A DNA stretch of 64,000 nt from Chitinophagaceae bacterium. Its GTDB lineage: Bacteria; Bacteroidota; Bacteroidia; Chitinophagales; Chitinophagaceae. A program made the translations under genes and the position numbers. Below, in pieces: positions 9,317 to 19,472 of this stretch (position 1 is the stretch's first letter; the number at the start of each line of letters is the position of its first letter). The notes under the pieces are model-generated. The model was not told the origin of the DNA. It saw nothing but the letters and a program-made list of their open reading frames with translations, and made no database searches. The DNA lies in NCBI GenBank assembly GCA_019752045.1, contig JAIEMP010000007.1:124001-188000 (forward strand). Direction: 5' to 3'.

Positions 9317-11098
9317 TTACCAACCTGTATTTTGTGTTAACGCAGGTACTTTATCACGTTCGCCCTGCGGAACAGGCAATAATAAATGCTGCGGACTGTT
9401 AAACACTCTTAATTCTCTCTTCAAACGTGTTACATCGCCATTAGGCCATGAAACAGGCACAAGGTAAACAGGATCAAAAATGGGTACAGGTGCAGGGTTT
9501 ATAAACTCTAAACCAACACCTGCAGTAAATTTCACCGGCGAATTTGACTCACCATATAATTGCAATGGCATTACTTTCGCTGCGTATGCACCATTATCCC
9601 AACGGCGCATATCAGCTAAATGCAAACCTTCATTTGCAAGCTCAACTGTTTTTTCTCTGCGAACCAATTGCTTTAATTTATTTGCATCGGCCAATACATC
9701 GGCAGCAATAACTGGCATGCCTGCTCTTGTTCTTACTTTGTTAACCGATATTGCAACCGTTGCAGCAGGAGAACCTTTTTCGAGATGCGCTTCTGCGTTA
9801 ATCAATAAAATTTCTGCAAATCGCATATACACCCAGCCAACTTTATAAAAGTTTCCTGCGGTGCCATTAATATCTCTGTCCTGGCAATACTTACGCCATA
9901 AATTACCCAAGCCATTTAAACGAGGCCCAAAAATGTTTGCACTATCCTGGTTAACGGTAAGTGGAAAATCAACCACTTGTGTTGTGGGGTTATAACGTTT
10001 AATATACTGGCTGTAAAAATCAAAAACAATGCTGGTGAAACCTTGCACCAAAACAGTATCACCTGGTACAATTACAGTTTGTGCCATGCGTGGATCACGT
10101 TTAGCATTTGGTTTTGCAGGATTGTATAATGGTGATTCAGCAATATTTTTTCCATCTCTGCACTCAAACAAATCAACTAAGAACTGTGTGGGGAAATGAC
10201 TTGACTGTCCGCCATTGTTCCGTGAGCCTTGTACAAGATTTAAATAGTTGAATGAACCTGCATCTGCATCACCATAAGGATAATAGAACATGATTTCCCT
10301 GTTTACATTTGCGGTTTGCCCTGCTTTACGAAACAGGTTTTGAAAAACAGGATTTAATCCATAGCCTCCATTTGTAATAATATCATCTGTAATATTTGCA
10401 GCGTATGTATAATTCTTATCTAACATTGCAAGTCTTGCAGCAATTCCTTTTGCTACACCTTTGCTTACTCTGCCAGCCTGTGTTGGGTTCCAGTCTAAAT
10501 CATTTGCCGCAGCTTCCAGATCGCCCAGTAAAAAACTAATGATCACTTTTTTATCGGTTCGTACAAACTCAAACAATTCTTCCTGGTTTGCAGGTGGTTT
10601 TGTAAAGAAAGGTACATCGCCATAAAAACTAATCAGGTGCCAGTAAGCCATTGCACGCAGCACTTTTGCTTCAGCTATTACCCTGTTATACTCAGCAGGA
10701 GTCATTACCGACTGCGCTTTTTTCATATACAACAACAGATTGTTTGCACGTTGTATCACCTGAAAAAAACCGCCCCATAATTCAGCCACTGTTCCGTTAG
10801 TAGCATCATAAGCGCCTGAACCAACTGTGCCAGATAAACCACGCTCCATACCAATTTCAGTATAGAGATCCATTTTGGCATAGTAAGTAGTAGGATTGCT
10901 GTAACCCGGGCTGATAGTGCGTGCACCAATTGCATTATATACCCCGGTAAGTGCCTGTTGCACCTGTGCAGCATCGTTATAAAAATCGGCCTGTGAATTG
11001 GCTGAAAGAGGGTTTCTGTCGAGATATTTTTTGCAGGACCCGAATGCTATTGCAATACAAACCAACAGCCCAACTCTATTTAAATTTATTTGTTTCAT
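9317..11098 (-). CDS. SusD/RagB-type surface glycan-binding lipoprotein
   Basis: 593 residues. The signal ends in lipobox FGSC (Cys22) followed by KKYLDRNPLS, the standard SusD-family start (CxxxLDxxP). The N-terminal TPR-like helices include RANNLLLYM and VIAEAKVLRAMAYWHL, and the C-terminal part has RFAEILLINAEAHLEKG and ELANEGLHLADMRRWD, all diagnostic of RagB/SusD. The protein forms the lid of the SusC transporter at the outer surface and binds the glycan. It lies 18 bases after susC and is followed by a terminator. Confidence 0.95.
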   Translation of the reverse strand: MKQINLNRVGLLVCIAIAFGSCKKYLDRNPLSANSQADFYNDAAQVQQALTGVYNAIGARTISPGYSNPTTYYAKMDLYTEIGMERGLSGTVGSGAYDATNGTVAELWGGFFQVIQRANNLLLYMKKAQSVMTPAEYNRVIAEAKVLRAMAYWHLISFYGDVPFFTKPPANQEELFEFVRTDKKVIISFLLGDLEAAANDLDWNPTQAGRVSKGVAKGIAARLAMLDKNYTYAANITDDIITNGGYGLNPVFQNLFRKAGQTANVNREIMFYYPYGDADAGSFNYLNLVQGSRNNGGQSSHFPTQFLVDLFECRDGKNIAESPLYNPAKPNAKRDPRMAQTVIVPGDTVLVQGFTSIVFDFYSQYIKRYNPTTQVVDFPLTVNQDSANIFGPRLNGLGNLWRKYCQDRDINGTAGNFYKVGWVYMRFAEILLINAEAHLEKGSPAATVAISVNKVRTRAGMPVIAADVLADANKLKQLVRREKTVELANEGLHLADMRRWDNGAYAAKVMPLQLYGESNSPVKFTAGVGLEFINPAPVPIFDPVYLVPVSWPNGDVTRLKRELRVFNSPQHLLLPVPQGERDKVPALTQNTGW

Positions 11099-11116
11099 AT
11101 AATTATTTTTTCAGAA

Positions 11117-14100
11117 TTAGAATTTCAGGTTTATACCAACCGTTGTTGTTTTCATGATAGGATAAAACGATCCGTTTACATTACTTACTTCAGGATCGAA
11201 ACCAGGTTCATAATTCGAGAATGTAAATGGATTGACTGTGTTTACATATACACGTAACTGCTGGATTTTTAATTTATCAGAAATTTTACGTGCTAATGTA
11301 TAACCGAGTGTAATGTGCTTCACACGCATAAATGCACCGTTACGTAACCAGTAATCGGATGATACATAGTTACCGTTACCACCATTGTACAGTCGTGGAT
11401 ATTTTGCATCGGTATTGGTTGGAGTCCATCTGTCTAAAGCTGATTCAAGACCTGAAGCAAACCAGTTACCTGCGTTAAAAGGCTGTACCGCAACACCTGA
11501 TACATAGTTATCACGCTTTCCCACACCAAAAAGGAAAATATTGAGATCGAACCCCTGGTAATCTGCATTTATATTCAAACTGTAATCATAGCGTGGAAAG
11601 TTATTACCAACCAACACCCTGTCTTTTGAATCAATAATGCCGTCTTTATTTGTATCAACATACTTAATATCACCGGCACCCGTAATTCTTGTACTGTTTG
11701 ATGGGCTGGTGAAATTATCACCCTGCTGATACAAACCATCTGTTAAGTAAACAAAGTAAGCAAACAGTGAATTGCCTTCCCTTGTTACCTGATTGCCACT
11801 TACAATATCACGGCCTTTTGTATCAAGCACTTTTGTTCTTACATCTGAAAGATTCGCAGTAACACTGTAATTAAATTTACTGCCAATTCGATCACGATAT
11901 GTTGCAGAAAACTCCAATCCGTTATTTACAAACGATGCTGCATTTCTCGGAATAGTTGATGAACTGGTGAAACCCTGCGCAAGAGAAATAGGAAAATCAA
12001 TCAGGTTATCTTCTACTTTCTTTTGATATACATCAAACGTAACACTCAACCTGTTCTTTAAAACAGTAAGATCAATACCGATATTACTTTGCTTTGATGT
12101 TTCCCATGAAATAGCTTCGTTTGGTATGTTACCCAATGCAGCTCCGCCGGTTAAGGTGTTATTGAAGTAATATGCATTCCCGGCATTAATGGTTGAAACA
12201 AACGGATAGTTATCTCCCACTTCCTGGTTACCTGTTTCACCGTACGATACACGAAGTTTTGCATAGTTGATAAACGATACGTTATTCATAAACTCTTCTT
12301 TCGAAATAACCCATCCTGCGGATGCGCCGGGGAAGAAGCCCCATTGCTTATTTAATGTTTGACTAAACCTTGATGAGCCATCGTAACGTCCGGTTATTTC
12401 CAACAGATATTTCTGATCGTAACTGTAATTTAATCTTCCAAAGAACCCTGCTAATGAATAATCGGATGCAGAGCCGCCTGATGTTTGTTGTGTTGGTGAG
12501 CCAAGATTTAAATAAGGTCGGTTAGGATCAGGTAAACCCTGGCGGCCTGCTGTTACAGCAGTGGTGGTATTATCTAATGCCTGGAAACCTCCCTGTAATT
12601 TAAACTGGTGGTATTGTTTTAAATTATAGGAATAAGTTCCTGAAAAATTATATTGGTTGGTAATGTTACGCCTGTTGGTATAAGTAATAGCAGAGTCACC
12701 AATAATCTGTGCCAGTAAGTAAGTATTAGTTGCCGGGTTTGGATTATATACATCATACGATCCTCTTGCAACATACGCTTCTGTAAAAGATGACCTGGTG
12801 TTGTAAGATGCATCAATTACAAAATTCTTAAACAGCTCGGCACTTAACCCAAACCTTACAGATAAGGTTGGTGTTTCTGCATGATTGTAACCGGATGATT
12901 CGGCTGCACCTACCGGATTAACCCTGTTCGACTGACCTGCATCACCATACTTTTCATTATCGAATTTACCGGGCCAGATTCTTGCCATAGAAATACCACG
13001 TTGAATAATTTCATTGGGCGACATCCCGCCGGGTTGAACACTGGTTGATTTGGTATAAAATAAATCAGTAGTGAATTTTATTTTACGTGTAAGATTAATA
13101 TCGCCATTTAAGCGCAGATCGTATTTTTTAAAACTGTTGTTTACAACAAGCCCCTGCTGGTTAAGATATGTACCCGATACAAGAAAGCTTGCTTTATCTG
13201 ATCCGCCATTGATAATAATGTTATGGTTCTGCATTAAACCATTGTTCTGGAAAATAAGATCCTTCCAATCAGTATTAAACACATTCATATTATCTGCCGC
13301 AGTTGTGCGGTAAGTATTGATCTTTGTATCGCTGTGAATAACAGCGCCACCTGCATTGGTACTGTATTCATTCTCCAATACCATGTGATCAACACTTGAT
13401 AAAAGTTGTGGAAAATTAGTAGGTGTTTGCTGGCTCACAAATCCATTATATGAAATAGACGTTTTGCCTGCCTGCCCACGTTTTGTTTTAATAAGAATAA
13501 CACCATTTGTACCACGCACACCATACACGGCAGTTGATGCTGCGTCTTTAAGAATAGAAACATTCTCAATGATATTCGGATCAACATCATTTAAACTCAC
13601 ACCTTCTACTCCGTCTACAATAATTAAAGGGCTGCTGCTTCCGGTGATTGAACCAATACCACGGATATTAATAGAACCGCCATCAGCACCTGGTTGACCA
13701 GAGCCTTGCTGAATAACAACACCCGGTGCAAACCCTTGTAATGCCATTGAAGTGGAAGCAATCGGACGCTTGATTAACTGCTCACCTTTTACAGTTGCAA
13801 GAGCGCTGGTAATATTTGAACGGCGTTGTGTGCCGTAACCTACCACCACAACTTCACCTAAATTACCGGCACCTGCTTCAAGTGATACATTCATCACAGC
13901 ACCATCAACAGTTACTTCTTTTGCAACATAACCAATGCCGGAGAAAACCAACGCATCGCCTTTGTTTGCTGTAATTGAAAAACTTCCGTTCGATCCGGTA
14001 ACCGTTCCTCGTTTACCACCTTTCACTGTAACAGAAACTCCTTCGGCAGCAGCTCCGGCAGCATTGGTAACAGTACCTGTTACTTTTAATTCCTGTGCTG

Positions 14101-14155
14101 AAACATACAGAACCGAAGAAAGAATCATCAACAGCATGAGCATTCGCTTTTTCAT
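11117..14155 (-). CDS. SusC/RagA-type TonB-dependent outer-membrane transporter
   Basis: 1012 residues from the ATG at 14155; a TTG two codons earlier is less likely. A signal peptide (cleavage after YVSAQ) is followed by a carboxypeptidase-D regulatory-like domain (about residues 23-100), a TonB-box-like stretch, a plug domain with GVEGVSLNDVDPN and GVILIKTKRGQAGKT, and a long beta-barrel ending in aromatic Phe (GINLKF). With SusD it imports oligosaccharides using TonB energy. No SusE/F-type gene or ECF sigma/anti-sigma pair is adjacent; control is more likely by the ROK protein at 17489. It follows the oxidoreductase gene after 33 bases. Confidence 0.95.
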   Translation of the reverse strand: MKKRMLMLLMILSSVLYVSAQELKVTGTVTNAAGAAAEGVSVTVKGGKRGTVTGSNGSFSITANKGDALVFSGIGYVAKEVTVDGAVMNVSLEAGAGNLGEVVVVGYGTQRRSNITSALATVKGEQLIKRPIASTSMALQGFAPGVVIQQGSGQPGADGGSINIRGIGSITGSSSPLIIVDGVEGVSLNDVDPNIIENVSILKDAASTAVYGVRGTNGVILIKTKRGQAGKTSISYNGFVSQQTPTNFPQLLSSVDHMVLENEYSTNAGGAVIHSDTKINTYRTTAADNMNVFNTDWKDLIFQNNGLMQNHNIIINGGSDKASFLVSGTYLNQQGLVVNNSFKKYDLRLNGDINLTRKIKFTTDLFYTKSTSVQPGGMSPNEIIQRGISMARIWPGKFDNEKYGDAGQSNRVNPVGAAESSGYNHAETPTLSVRFGLSAELFKNFVIDASYNTRSSFTEAYVARGSYDVYNPNPATNTYLLAQIIGDSAITYTNRRNITNQYNFSGTYSYNLKQYHQFKLQGGFQALDNTTTAVTAGRQGLPDPNRPYLNLGSPTQQTSGGSASDYSLAGFFGRLNYSYDQKYLLEITGRYDGSSRFSQTLNKQWGFFPGASAGWVISKEEFMNNVSFINYAKLRVSYGETGNQEVGDNYPFVSTINAGNAYYFNNTLTGGAALGNIPNEAISWETSKQSNIGIDLTVLKNRLSVTFDVYQKKVEDNLIDFPISLAQGFTSSSTIPRNAASFVNNGLEFSATYRDRIGSKFNYSVTANLSDVRTKVLDTKGRDIVSGNQVTREGNSLFAYFVYLTDGLYQQGDNFTSPSNSTRITGAGDIKYVDTNKDGIIDSKDRVLVGNNFPRYDYSLNINADYQGFDLNIFLFGVGKRDNYVSGVAVQPFNAGNWFASGLESALDRWTPTNTDAKYPRLYNGGNGNYVSSDYWLRNGAFMRVKHITLGYTLARKISDKLKIQQLRVYVNTVNPFTFSNYEPGFDPEVSNVNGSFYPIMKTTTVGINLKF

Positions 14156-14188
14156 AATCAAGTTTTAGTTTGTTTGTGATGATATTTA

Positions 14189-16099
14189 CTACTTATAATG
14201 ACCCTCGTGGTCAATTTCCTTTAATTGAAATGGATTGATGGTAGCATCAAGCAAAACAGCCAGCTCTAAACGTGTTATAGTTCGTTGCAATGCAAAATTT
14301 TGAAAACCCCAGTTTGCCCATTGTGTTTTCAACTGCTTTTGCAATTCAGTTATGCTTGAAAAATTCCAGCTTGCATTTTTCTGAAGCGATGGATATTGTT
14401 TTGCAGTAGTTGCAATCAGTTCAACAGCGTCACTAATTGTTACCGTTGCTGATGCAGGTTTAATGGATGCAAACTCTTTGAAATCGTTTATCAATTGTTC
14501 AGCAGCAATGGCTGAATCGGGATAAAACCAAGTGCGGTTGGCCCACTTATAAGGTTCGCCTTTCCCTTTTAAAATACCTGTTGCACCAATACGTTGCACA
14601 GCCGCAAAATGTTTATGATCAACACGCACATCAAAGTAGGGCATAATATATGCGTTGGCTTTGAGCAATGTTGCCTGCACACTGCGTATGCTTATTTCTC
14701 TTGCCTGTTTGTGTTGCAACACACTTAATGCTGCTAACACACCGGCTGCCTGCCCCGTGAGCATTACACAGGGCTGCAACCTGGTGGTGCCGTTGATCAC
14801 ATTGCTTACGCTGATTCCTTTTTCTGCAATGATGAGTCCGTTGTGCTGAACAGGTATTAAAGCTCCTGATGGGATATTGAATGATGGAACGGGATAAAAA
14901 TTTAAATGCTGTGGTGCATTTGTATTTTCACGATGATGGTGATCAACAGGATAATCGCCAACTGAAATACCTGTACGATACAATGCAGTTGCTTGCGCAT
15001 AAGGCTCAGCAATATGTTGCAATTGAAAACGCACAATACCTTTTACTCTTCTTGCTTCACGGTGGTAAGGTATTAAGGGAAGTTGATCGTTTGTTGGAAA
15101 TTCGTTTTGTGCAAAATCGAGATGTTTAAACCCGAATTTTGTTTGCAGAAAATAAACAAAGCGGATAGTTTTTTCTTTTGCCTTTTGTATTTCCTGCTGA
15201 CGCTGTTCATAAGTAAGCGGAATAAGATTTAGATAAATATCATTGCCCTTACCTGGCCAGTTAATCATGTACTTTCCATTGGGCAGTTTCCCATAATCGA
15301 GCAGTTGCGCCGCACTAACATTCGATGCAAGTTTTTTCGGATCGCTGCAAAATTCATTACAGCACCCATCAAACTCCATAGCGTTATAGTTGGCAGGTTT
15401 TACCAATGTACAATCGGCGCCTGATCCATAATCTTTCAGAACAGCGGTGTACGTAATATCCTGTATAATATCATTGCTTGCAGGAACACCCACATTTTCT
15501 TTTGTAATACTGTCGGCTTCCATACCCACATCAAATGCAGCACCTGCACTTGCCATTACATCACCCAATTCGGTTGCATCAATTACCTGCTTGGCGTGAA
15601 TGATGATTTTCTCTCCTGATTTGTTATGTATAAATTCAGCACCAGTAACAGTTGTGCCTGTTGCAATTGTTTTTACAAACCGGAGTTGATACATTACGGT
15701 AAGTTTTTTTTCTGCAGCAGCCATCTGTTTTAAAATACTGTCAGCCACATGCGGTTCAAACAACGTATTACTCACCCAGCCGGTTTCTACGGCCTTAGGT
15801 CCGCCATAAACTTTATAAAGCTGCTGCCTGAACTCAGCCCAGATACCGGAGGGCATATTATGGTTGCCATCAAATGCAGAAACGCCTGCAGAAGAAATCA
15901 TACCACCAAGCCATGTTGTTTCTTCTGCAATAATTGTATGAACAGAAAGTCTTGCACTTTGTATGCCTGCCGCTGTCCCTGCGGTGCCGCCACCAATTAC
16001 CAGTACATCAGTTGTAAAAACTTTTGGTGCATCAGATTTGCAACAGATACCCAAAAGCAATACAAGCATGGATAGATAGTATGTGCTGAATTTCTTCAT
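14189..16099 (-). CDS. FAD-dependent oxidoreductase, lipoprotein (FAD_oxidored family)
   Basis: 636 residues from the ATG at 16099; the frame is open a little further to a TTG at 16114, which would add five residues before the signal and is not preferred. The signal ends in a Cys pair (GICCKSD), so the protein is predicted to be an exported lipoprotein. A Rossmann FAD-binding site VLVIGGGTAGTAAG follows near residue 32, then GGMISSAGVSAFDG and the late FAD block LQPCVMLTGQAAGVLAAL. Proteins of this type are often labelled xanthan-lyase-like without proof. It probably oxidises a sugar derivative outside the cytoplasm. It sits between the epimerase gene (30 bases upstream) and susC. Confidence 0.8.
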   Translation of the reverse strand: MKKFSTYYLSMLVLLLGICCKSDAPKVFTTDVLVIGGGTAGTAAGIQSARLSVHTIIAEETTWLGGMISSAGVSAFDGNHNMPSGIWAEFRQQLYKVYGGPKAVETGWVSNTLFEPHVADSILKQMAAAEKKLTVMYQLRFVKTIATGTTVTGAEFIHNKSGEKIIIHAKQVIDATELGDVMASAGAAFDVGMEADSITKENVGVPASNDIIQDITYTAVLKDYGSGADCTLVKPANYNAMEFDGCCNEFCSDPKKLASNVSAAQLLDYGKLPNGKYMINWPGKGNDIYLNLIPLTYEQRQQEIQKAKEKTIRFVYFLQTKFGFKHLDFAQNEFPTNDQLPLIPYHREARRVKGIVRFQLQHIAEPYAQATALYRTGISVGDYPVDHHHRENTNAPQHLNFYPVPSFNIPSGALIPVQHNGLIIAEKGISVSNVINGTTRLQPCVMLTGQAAGVLAALSVLQHKQAREISIRSVQATLLKANAYIMPYFDVRVDHKHFAAVQRIGATGILKGKGEPYKWANRTWFYPDSAIAAEQLINDFKEFASIKPASATVTISDAVELIATTAKQYPSLQKNASWNFSSITELQKQLKTQWANWGFQNFALQRTITRLELAVLLDATINPFQLKEIDHEGHYK

Positions 16100-16129
16100 C
16101 AATGTTATAAGCAATCGTTCATTAATTTT

Positions 16130-17320
16130 TTACATAGCTTCAAATGTGGTGGCTACCTGGTAAAGTGCACGTGGAATATGAAAACATCCTTTCCACTTTC
16201 CACCTTTCAGTGGCAGCAACACTTCGCCCCGGCGGTTTAAATATCCAAACCACTCACCATACTCCTCATCTCTGAAATGCTTCCAGGTATAATTGTGTAC
16301 TTTTTCGAACCAGGCTGCACAACGCTCATTACCGGTTAATGCATAAGCTTTTGCCAATGCCACCAATGCTTCCACATGCACCCACCATAATTTTTGATCC
16401 CACTCTAACTGTTGCGGTGGTGCGCCTTTAATATCCATGAAATAAAAAATACCGCCGTACTCTTTATCCCATCCATATTCAATTGTATCGAGTAAAATAT
16501 TCACTGATTGATTAATCAATGCTTCATCCTTCATGCGTTTTGCAAGATCCATAATGAACCAGGTTGATTCAATAGCATGACCAGGATTAAGTAAACGCCC
16601 TTCGAAACTATCGTTAAAGCTTCCATCAGGATTTACGTTTTCAAGTATCAACCCATGTTCTGGTTGATAAAAAATATCCATCACTTCGTGAATGACCTCT
16701 GGTACAAATTCATTTACACGGTTGCTGCCTAAAATATGTTCAAGCTCCAGTGAAAGATTGCAGAGAATCATTGGCAGGCTGAAATTCTTTAACGGTCTTG
16801 TGCCGGGGTATGCTTTATTGTATTGGCCTTTCCAATTATGTCGGCGGCGAATAATATTTTCAAACGTATCAACAGCAATTTTTTTCCATTCATCGCTGGG
16901 GCTTATTTTATCCAAAGCCGCAAAAGCCATGGTTGCAAAACAATCGCTGAAAATATTGTAAGGCTGCACAAGCGGTTTGCCATCGGCAGTGGTAGAGAAA
17001 TACCAGTTACCGTTCGCATCCCTACCATACTTCTGCATAAACCGGGCACCATGCAAAGCCATGTTCAGCCACTCTTGTTTAGGCTGAAGATGATGATACA
17101 TGTAGCTGAAACACCAAACCTCACGGCCCTGCAACCACATAAATTTATCCGTATCATATACGTTACCTCCCCTGTCGAGGCAGGTAAAAAAACCACCATT
17201 CAATTCATCTTTACTATGTTTTTGCCAAAACGGAAGAATGTTCTGAAGCAACTCATTTTTGTATAATGAAGCATAAGCAGCAGTATCGATGGCAAGTATG
17301 GCAGTTGACTTTGGTTGCAT
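16130..17320 (-). CDS. N-acylglucosamine 2-epimerase family protein (AGE)
   Basis: 396 residues, the normal AGE length, without signal peptide, so cytoplasmic. The (alpha/alpha)6-barrel blocks are present: GGFFTCLDRGG, WLQGREVWCFSYMYHH, LNPGHAIESTWFIMDL with a catalytic-type His, and WWVHVEALVALAKAYALTGN. Family members interconvert GlcNAc and ManNAc or act on mannose/glucose-type sugars and cellobiose. With GH92 mannosidase and a ROK regulator nearby, ManNAc/GlcNAc or mannose handling is likely; specificity cannot be read from the sequence. It is the first gene of the SusCD operon and is divergent from the ROK gene. Confidence 0.88.
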   Translation of the reverse strand: MQPKSTAILAIDTAAYASLYKNELLQNILPFWQKHSKDELNGGFFTCLDRGGNVYDTDKFMWLQGREVWCFSYMYHHLQPKQEWLNMALHGARFMQKYGRDANGNWYFSTTADGKPLVQPYNIFSDCFATMAFAALDKISPSDEWKKIAVDTFENIIRRRHNWKGQYNKAYPGTRPLKNFSLPMILCNLSLELEHILGSNRVNEFVPEVIHEVMDIFYQPEHGLILENVNPDGSFNDSFEGRLLNPGHAIESTWFIMDLAKRMKDEALINQSVNILLDTIEYGWDKEYGGIFYFMDIKGAPPQQLEWDQKLWWVHVEALVALAKAYALTGNERCAAWFEKVHNYTWKHFRDEEYGEWFGYLNRRGEVLLPLKGGKWKGCFHIPRALYQVATTFEAM

Positions 17321-17391
17321 AATTGGCCCTTAGTTAATAAGGATTTCGCTATTTGAAAATCGAATTTATGAAATAATTTTATTTTATAGAC

Positions 17392-17399
17392 CAAACTTA
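17392..17399 (-). promoter_or_regulatory. -7 box for the epimerase-SusCD operon
   Basis: CAAACTTA on the plus strand is TAAGTTTG on the minus strand, a full match to TAnnTTTG, 72 bases before the epimerase start. No clear TTTG -33 box is visible. The 168-base divergent region to the ROK start is very AT-rich and would also be expected to hold the ROK operator, which I could not delimit. Confidence 0.45.
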
Positions 17400-17488
17400 A
17401 TTAATTTTTTTATTTACTTATAAATTATCTCCCTTTTCTCTTTAAAAGCGGCTATATTCGGATCATACTTTTAAACAGATTACAATTC

Positions 17489-18718
17489 ATGCCAGATCAA
17501 CATCAGATTTTTGAGGTGTTTAGCGATGAAAATGCATCGGGCGTTGCTTACAAAAACAAGGCATTGAAGCGCTCACTCATCAATTTTCTCGATCAGGGAG
17601 GTAATAATACCATCACAGAACTTAGCCGTGAATTAAATATCAGTGTACCAAAAACCACGAGTTTAGTGAATGAGTTAATGGAAGATGGTTTACTGAAAGA
17701 TTATGGTAAGGTTGATTCAACCGGGGGGCGTCGGGCAAGTATGTATGGCCTTATTTCTGAAGCATGCTTTTTTGTGGGGGTTGATGTGAAGCTATATCAT
17801 ATTAATCTCGGGTTGCTTGATTTTACGAAACAGTTAGTAACCATAACCGAGAAAGTGCCCTATAAATTAGAGAACACACAGGAATCGCTTAATCAATTGC
17901 TCAATATTATCCGAGGCTTTATTGCAGATTTGCCCGTTGATGTAAGTAAGGTGTTAAGTATTGGCATTAATCTTTCAGGCCGCATCAGTAACACCACCGG
18001 TTACAGTTACAGTTATTTTCACTTCCAGGAAGAACCTTTATCGCTCATTATTCAACGTGAGATTGGTATAAAAACTTTTCTCGAAAACGACTCTAAAGCC
18101 ATGGCTTATGGTGAGTTTTGTTGTGGTGAAGTACACAATGAAAAAAATGTACTCTTTGTAAATATGGATTATGGTATTGGTCTTGGCATTTTAATAGATG
18201 GCAAAGTATATTACGGAAAATCGGGCTTTAGTGGAGAGTTTGGCCATATACCATTTTTTAATAACGAGATTATTTGCTACTGTGGCAAAAAAGGTTGTTT
18301 GGAAACAGAAGCATCTGGCGCATCACTGATCCGGAATATTAAACAACGCATTGAACAAGGTTCTACTTCTACTGTACTACGAAAGAATAAACAGGCCGAT
18401 GATATTACATTGCTTGATATTATACATGCTGCAAAAAATGAAGACATGCTTTGTATTGAACTGCTGGCCGATATTGGTGAAAAGATTGGCAGGGGGCTTG
18501 CAATGCTGATCAATATATTTAATCCTGAGCTGTTGATACTTGGTGGTACCCTATCAGAAACAGGCGACTACCTGCGTTTACCTATCCGCAGTGCCATCAA
18601 TAAATATTCATTAAGCTTAGTTAACAGCGATACACAATTGAAACTTTCGAAGCTAGGTGAAAAAGCCGGTGTTATGGGCAGTTGTTTAATTGCAAGGAAT
18701 AAAACACTCTCGATTTAA
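17489..18718 (+). CDS. ROK-family transcriptional regulator (NagC/Mlc type)
   Basis: 409 residues. An N-terminal winged helix-turn-helix lies at about residues 25-75 (ELSRELNISVPKTTSLVNEL followed by GRRASMYGL). The ROK sugar-binding domain starts GVDVKLYHINLGLLDF and contains DYGIGLGILIDGK, SGFSGEFGHIPF and the zinc motif C-Y-C-G-K-K-G-C-L-E-T, near residue 270. These proteins repress sugar catabolic operons and are released by an amino sugar, hexose or its phosphate. Position next to and divergent from the epimerase-SusCD operon makes that operon the likely target. Confidence 0.92.
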   Translation: MPDQHQIFEVFSDENASGVAYKNKALKRSLINFLDQGGNNTITELSRELNISVPKTTSLVNELMEDGLLKDYGKVDSTGGRRASMYGLISEACFFVGVDVKLYHINLGLLDFTKQLVTITEKVPYKLENTQESLNQLLNIIRGFIADLPVDVSKVLSIGINLSGRISNTTGYSYSYFHFQEEPLSLIIQREIGIKTFLENDSKAMAYGEFCCGEVHNEKNVLFVNMDYGIGLGILIDGKVYYGKSGFSGEFGHIPFFNNEIICYCGKKGCLETEASGASLIRNIKQRIEQGSTSTVLRKNKQADDITLLDIIHAAKNEDMLCIELLADIGEKIGRGLAMLINIFNPELLILGGTLSETGDYLRLPIRSAINKYSLSLVNSDTQLKLSKLGEKAGVMGSCLIARNKTLSI

Positions 18719-18909
18719 TTTCAATTAATCAACTAATTTGTAAAATAAGAGATTTACATAACGAAAAGAAACTATATAAACTGCGGGAGAGAGTAAGGAC
18801 TACCTGATTTATAAAATTATTTGCCAGCGTATGCCTTACCTTCAAATCTATAAGTGTTGACTTTCTTGGCTGTCAATATCGGATATTTTCGTATCAAATC
18901 GAATAAAAT

Positions 18910-18917
18910 TAAATTTG
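18910..18917 (+). promoter_or_regulatory. -7 box TAAATTTG before the 80-residue ORF
   Basis: A full TAnnTTTG match lies 37 bases before the ATG at 18955. It is the main support, besides sequence character, for the small gene being real. Confidence 0.4.
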
Positions 18918-18954
18918 CAAATACTGTTTGTAATTTTCATAAAAATCCTAGCCA

Positions 18955-19197
18955 ATGACACCCTCTCAATTTCATGAACTCAATGGAGATGCACAAATGC
19001 TCGAAATCTTTCATCATGCCACTGAACTTGCCGTACGGGAAGATGCAAAACACAGATATCACTTATACCAACTTCATGATTTTTATGTAGATGAAATATG
19101 GCATAAAGAAGATTGTGCAAGGTTAGTGATAAAAACACTTACTTCTGTTAACTCGGCTATGCTGCTACCTTACCTGGATAAGATTGATGTGAAATAG
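18955..19197 (+). CDS. small uncharacterised protein, 80 residues
   Basis: I do not recognise this protein. It is soluble, acidic and helical in look, rich in His, Asp and Glu (for example EIFHHATELAVREDAKHRYH), with no signal peptide or membrane segment. It stands alone between the ROK regulator and the T9SS protein, with 236 bases before it and 275 bases after it. A full TAnnTTTG promoter box lies 37 bases upstream. Amino-acid composition looks like a real protein rather than a shadow frame, and no longer ORF overlaps it. Confidence 0.55.
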   Translation: MTPSQFHELNGDAQMLEIFHHATELAVREDAKHRYHLYQLHDFYVDEIWHKEDCARLVIKTLTSVNSAMLLPYLDKIDVK

Positions 19198-19472
19198 ATA
19201 AAGTTCATTATGACACCTATTAGTGCTACTTATAGTTATTTGATTGGATACAGAAAAACGCTTAAATCAGTTTAATTGATGCAGAAAGCCTTTGCATTAG
19301 TGATTATTAGCAGTAAATTCGTATAAACAGGTATCCTTAGAAAACAAAATCCGATAGCCAAATCAAAACTTCCATAACATCAGAACGTATTTTGATGTAC
19401 GGTCTGGTTCATATCCTTTGTATTCTACGGCTTATTTGTTTCAATCAATTAAATCACGTACCCATAAACTAA

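Noticed and set aside
14189-16114. Xanthan lyase function for the FAD protein
   Set aside because: The label comes from general annotation of the family; the sequence shows an FAD Rossmann fold, not a polysaccharide lyase.
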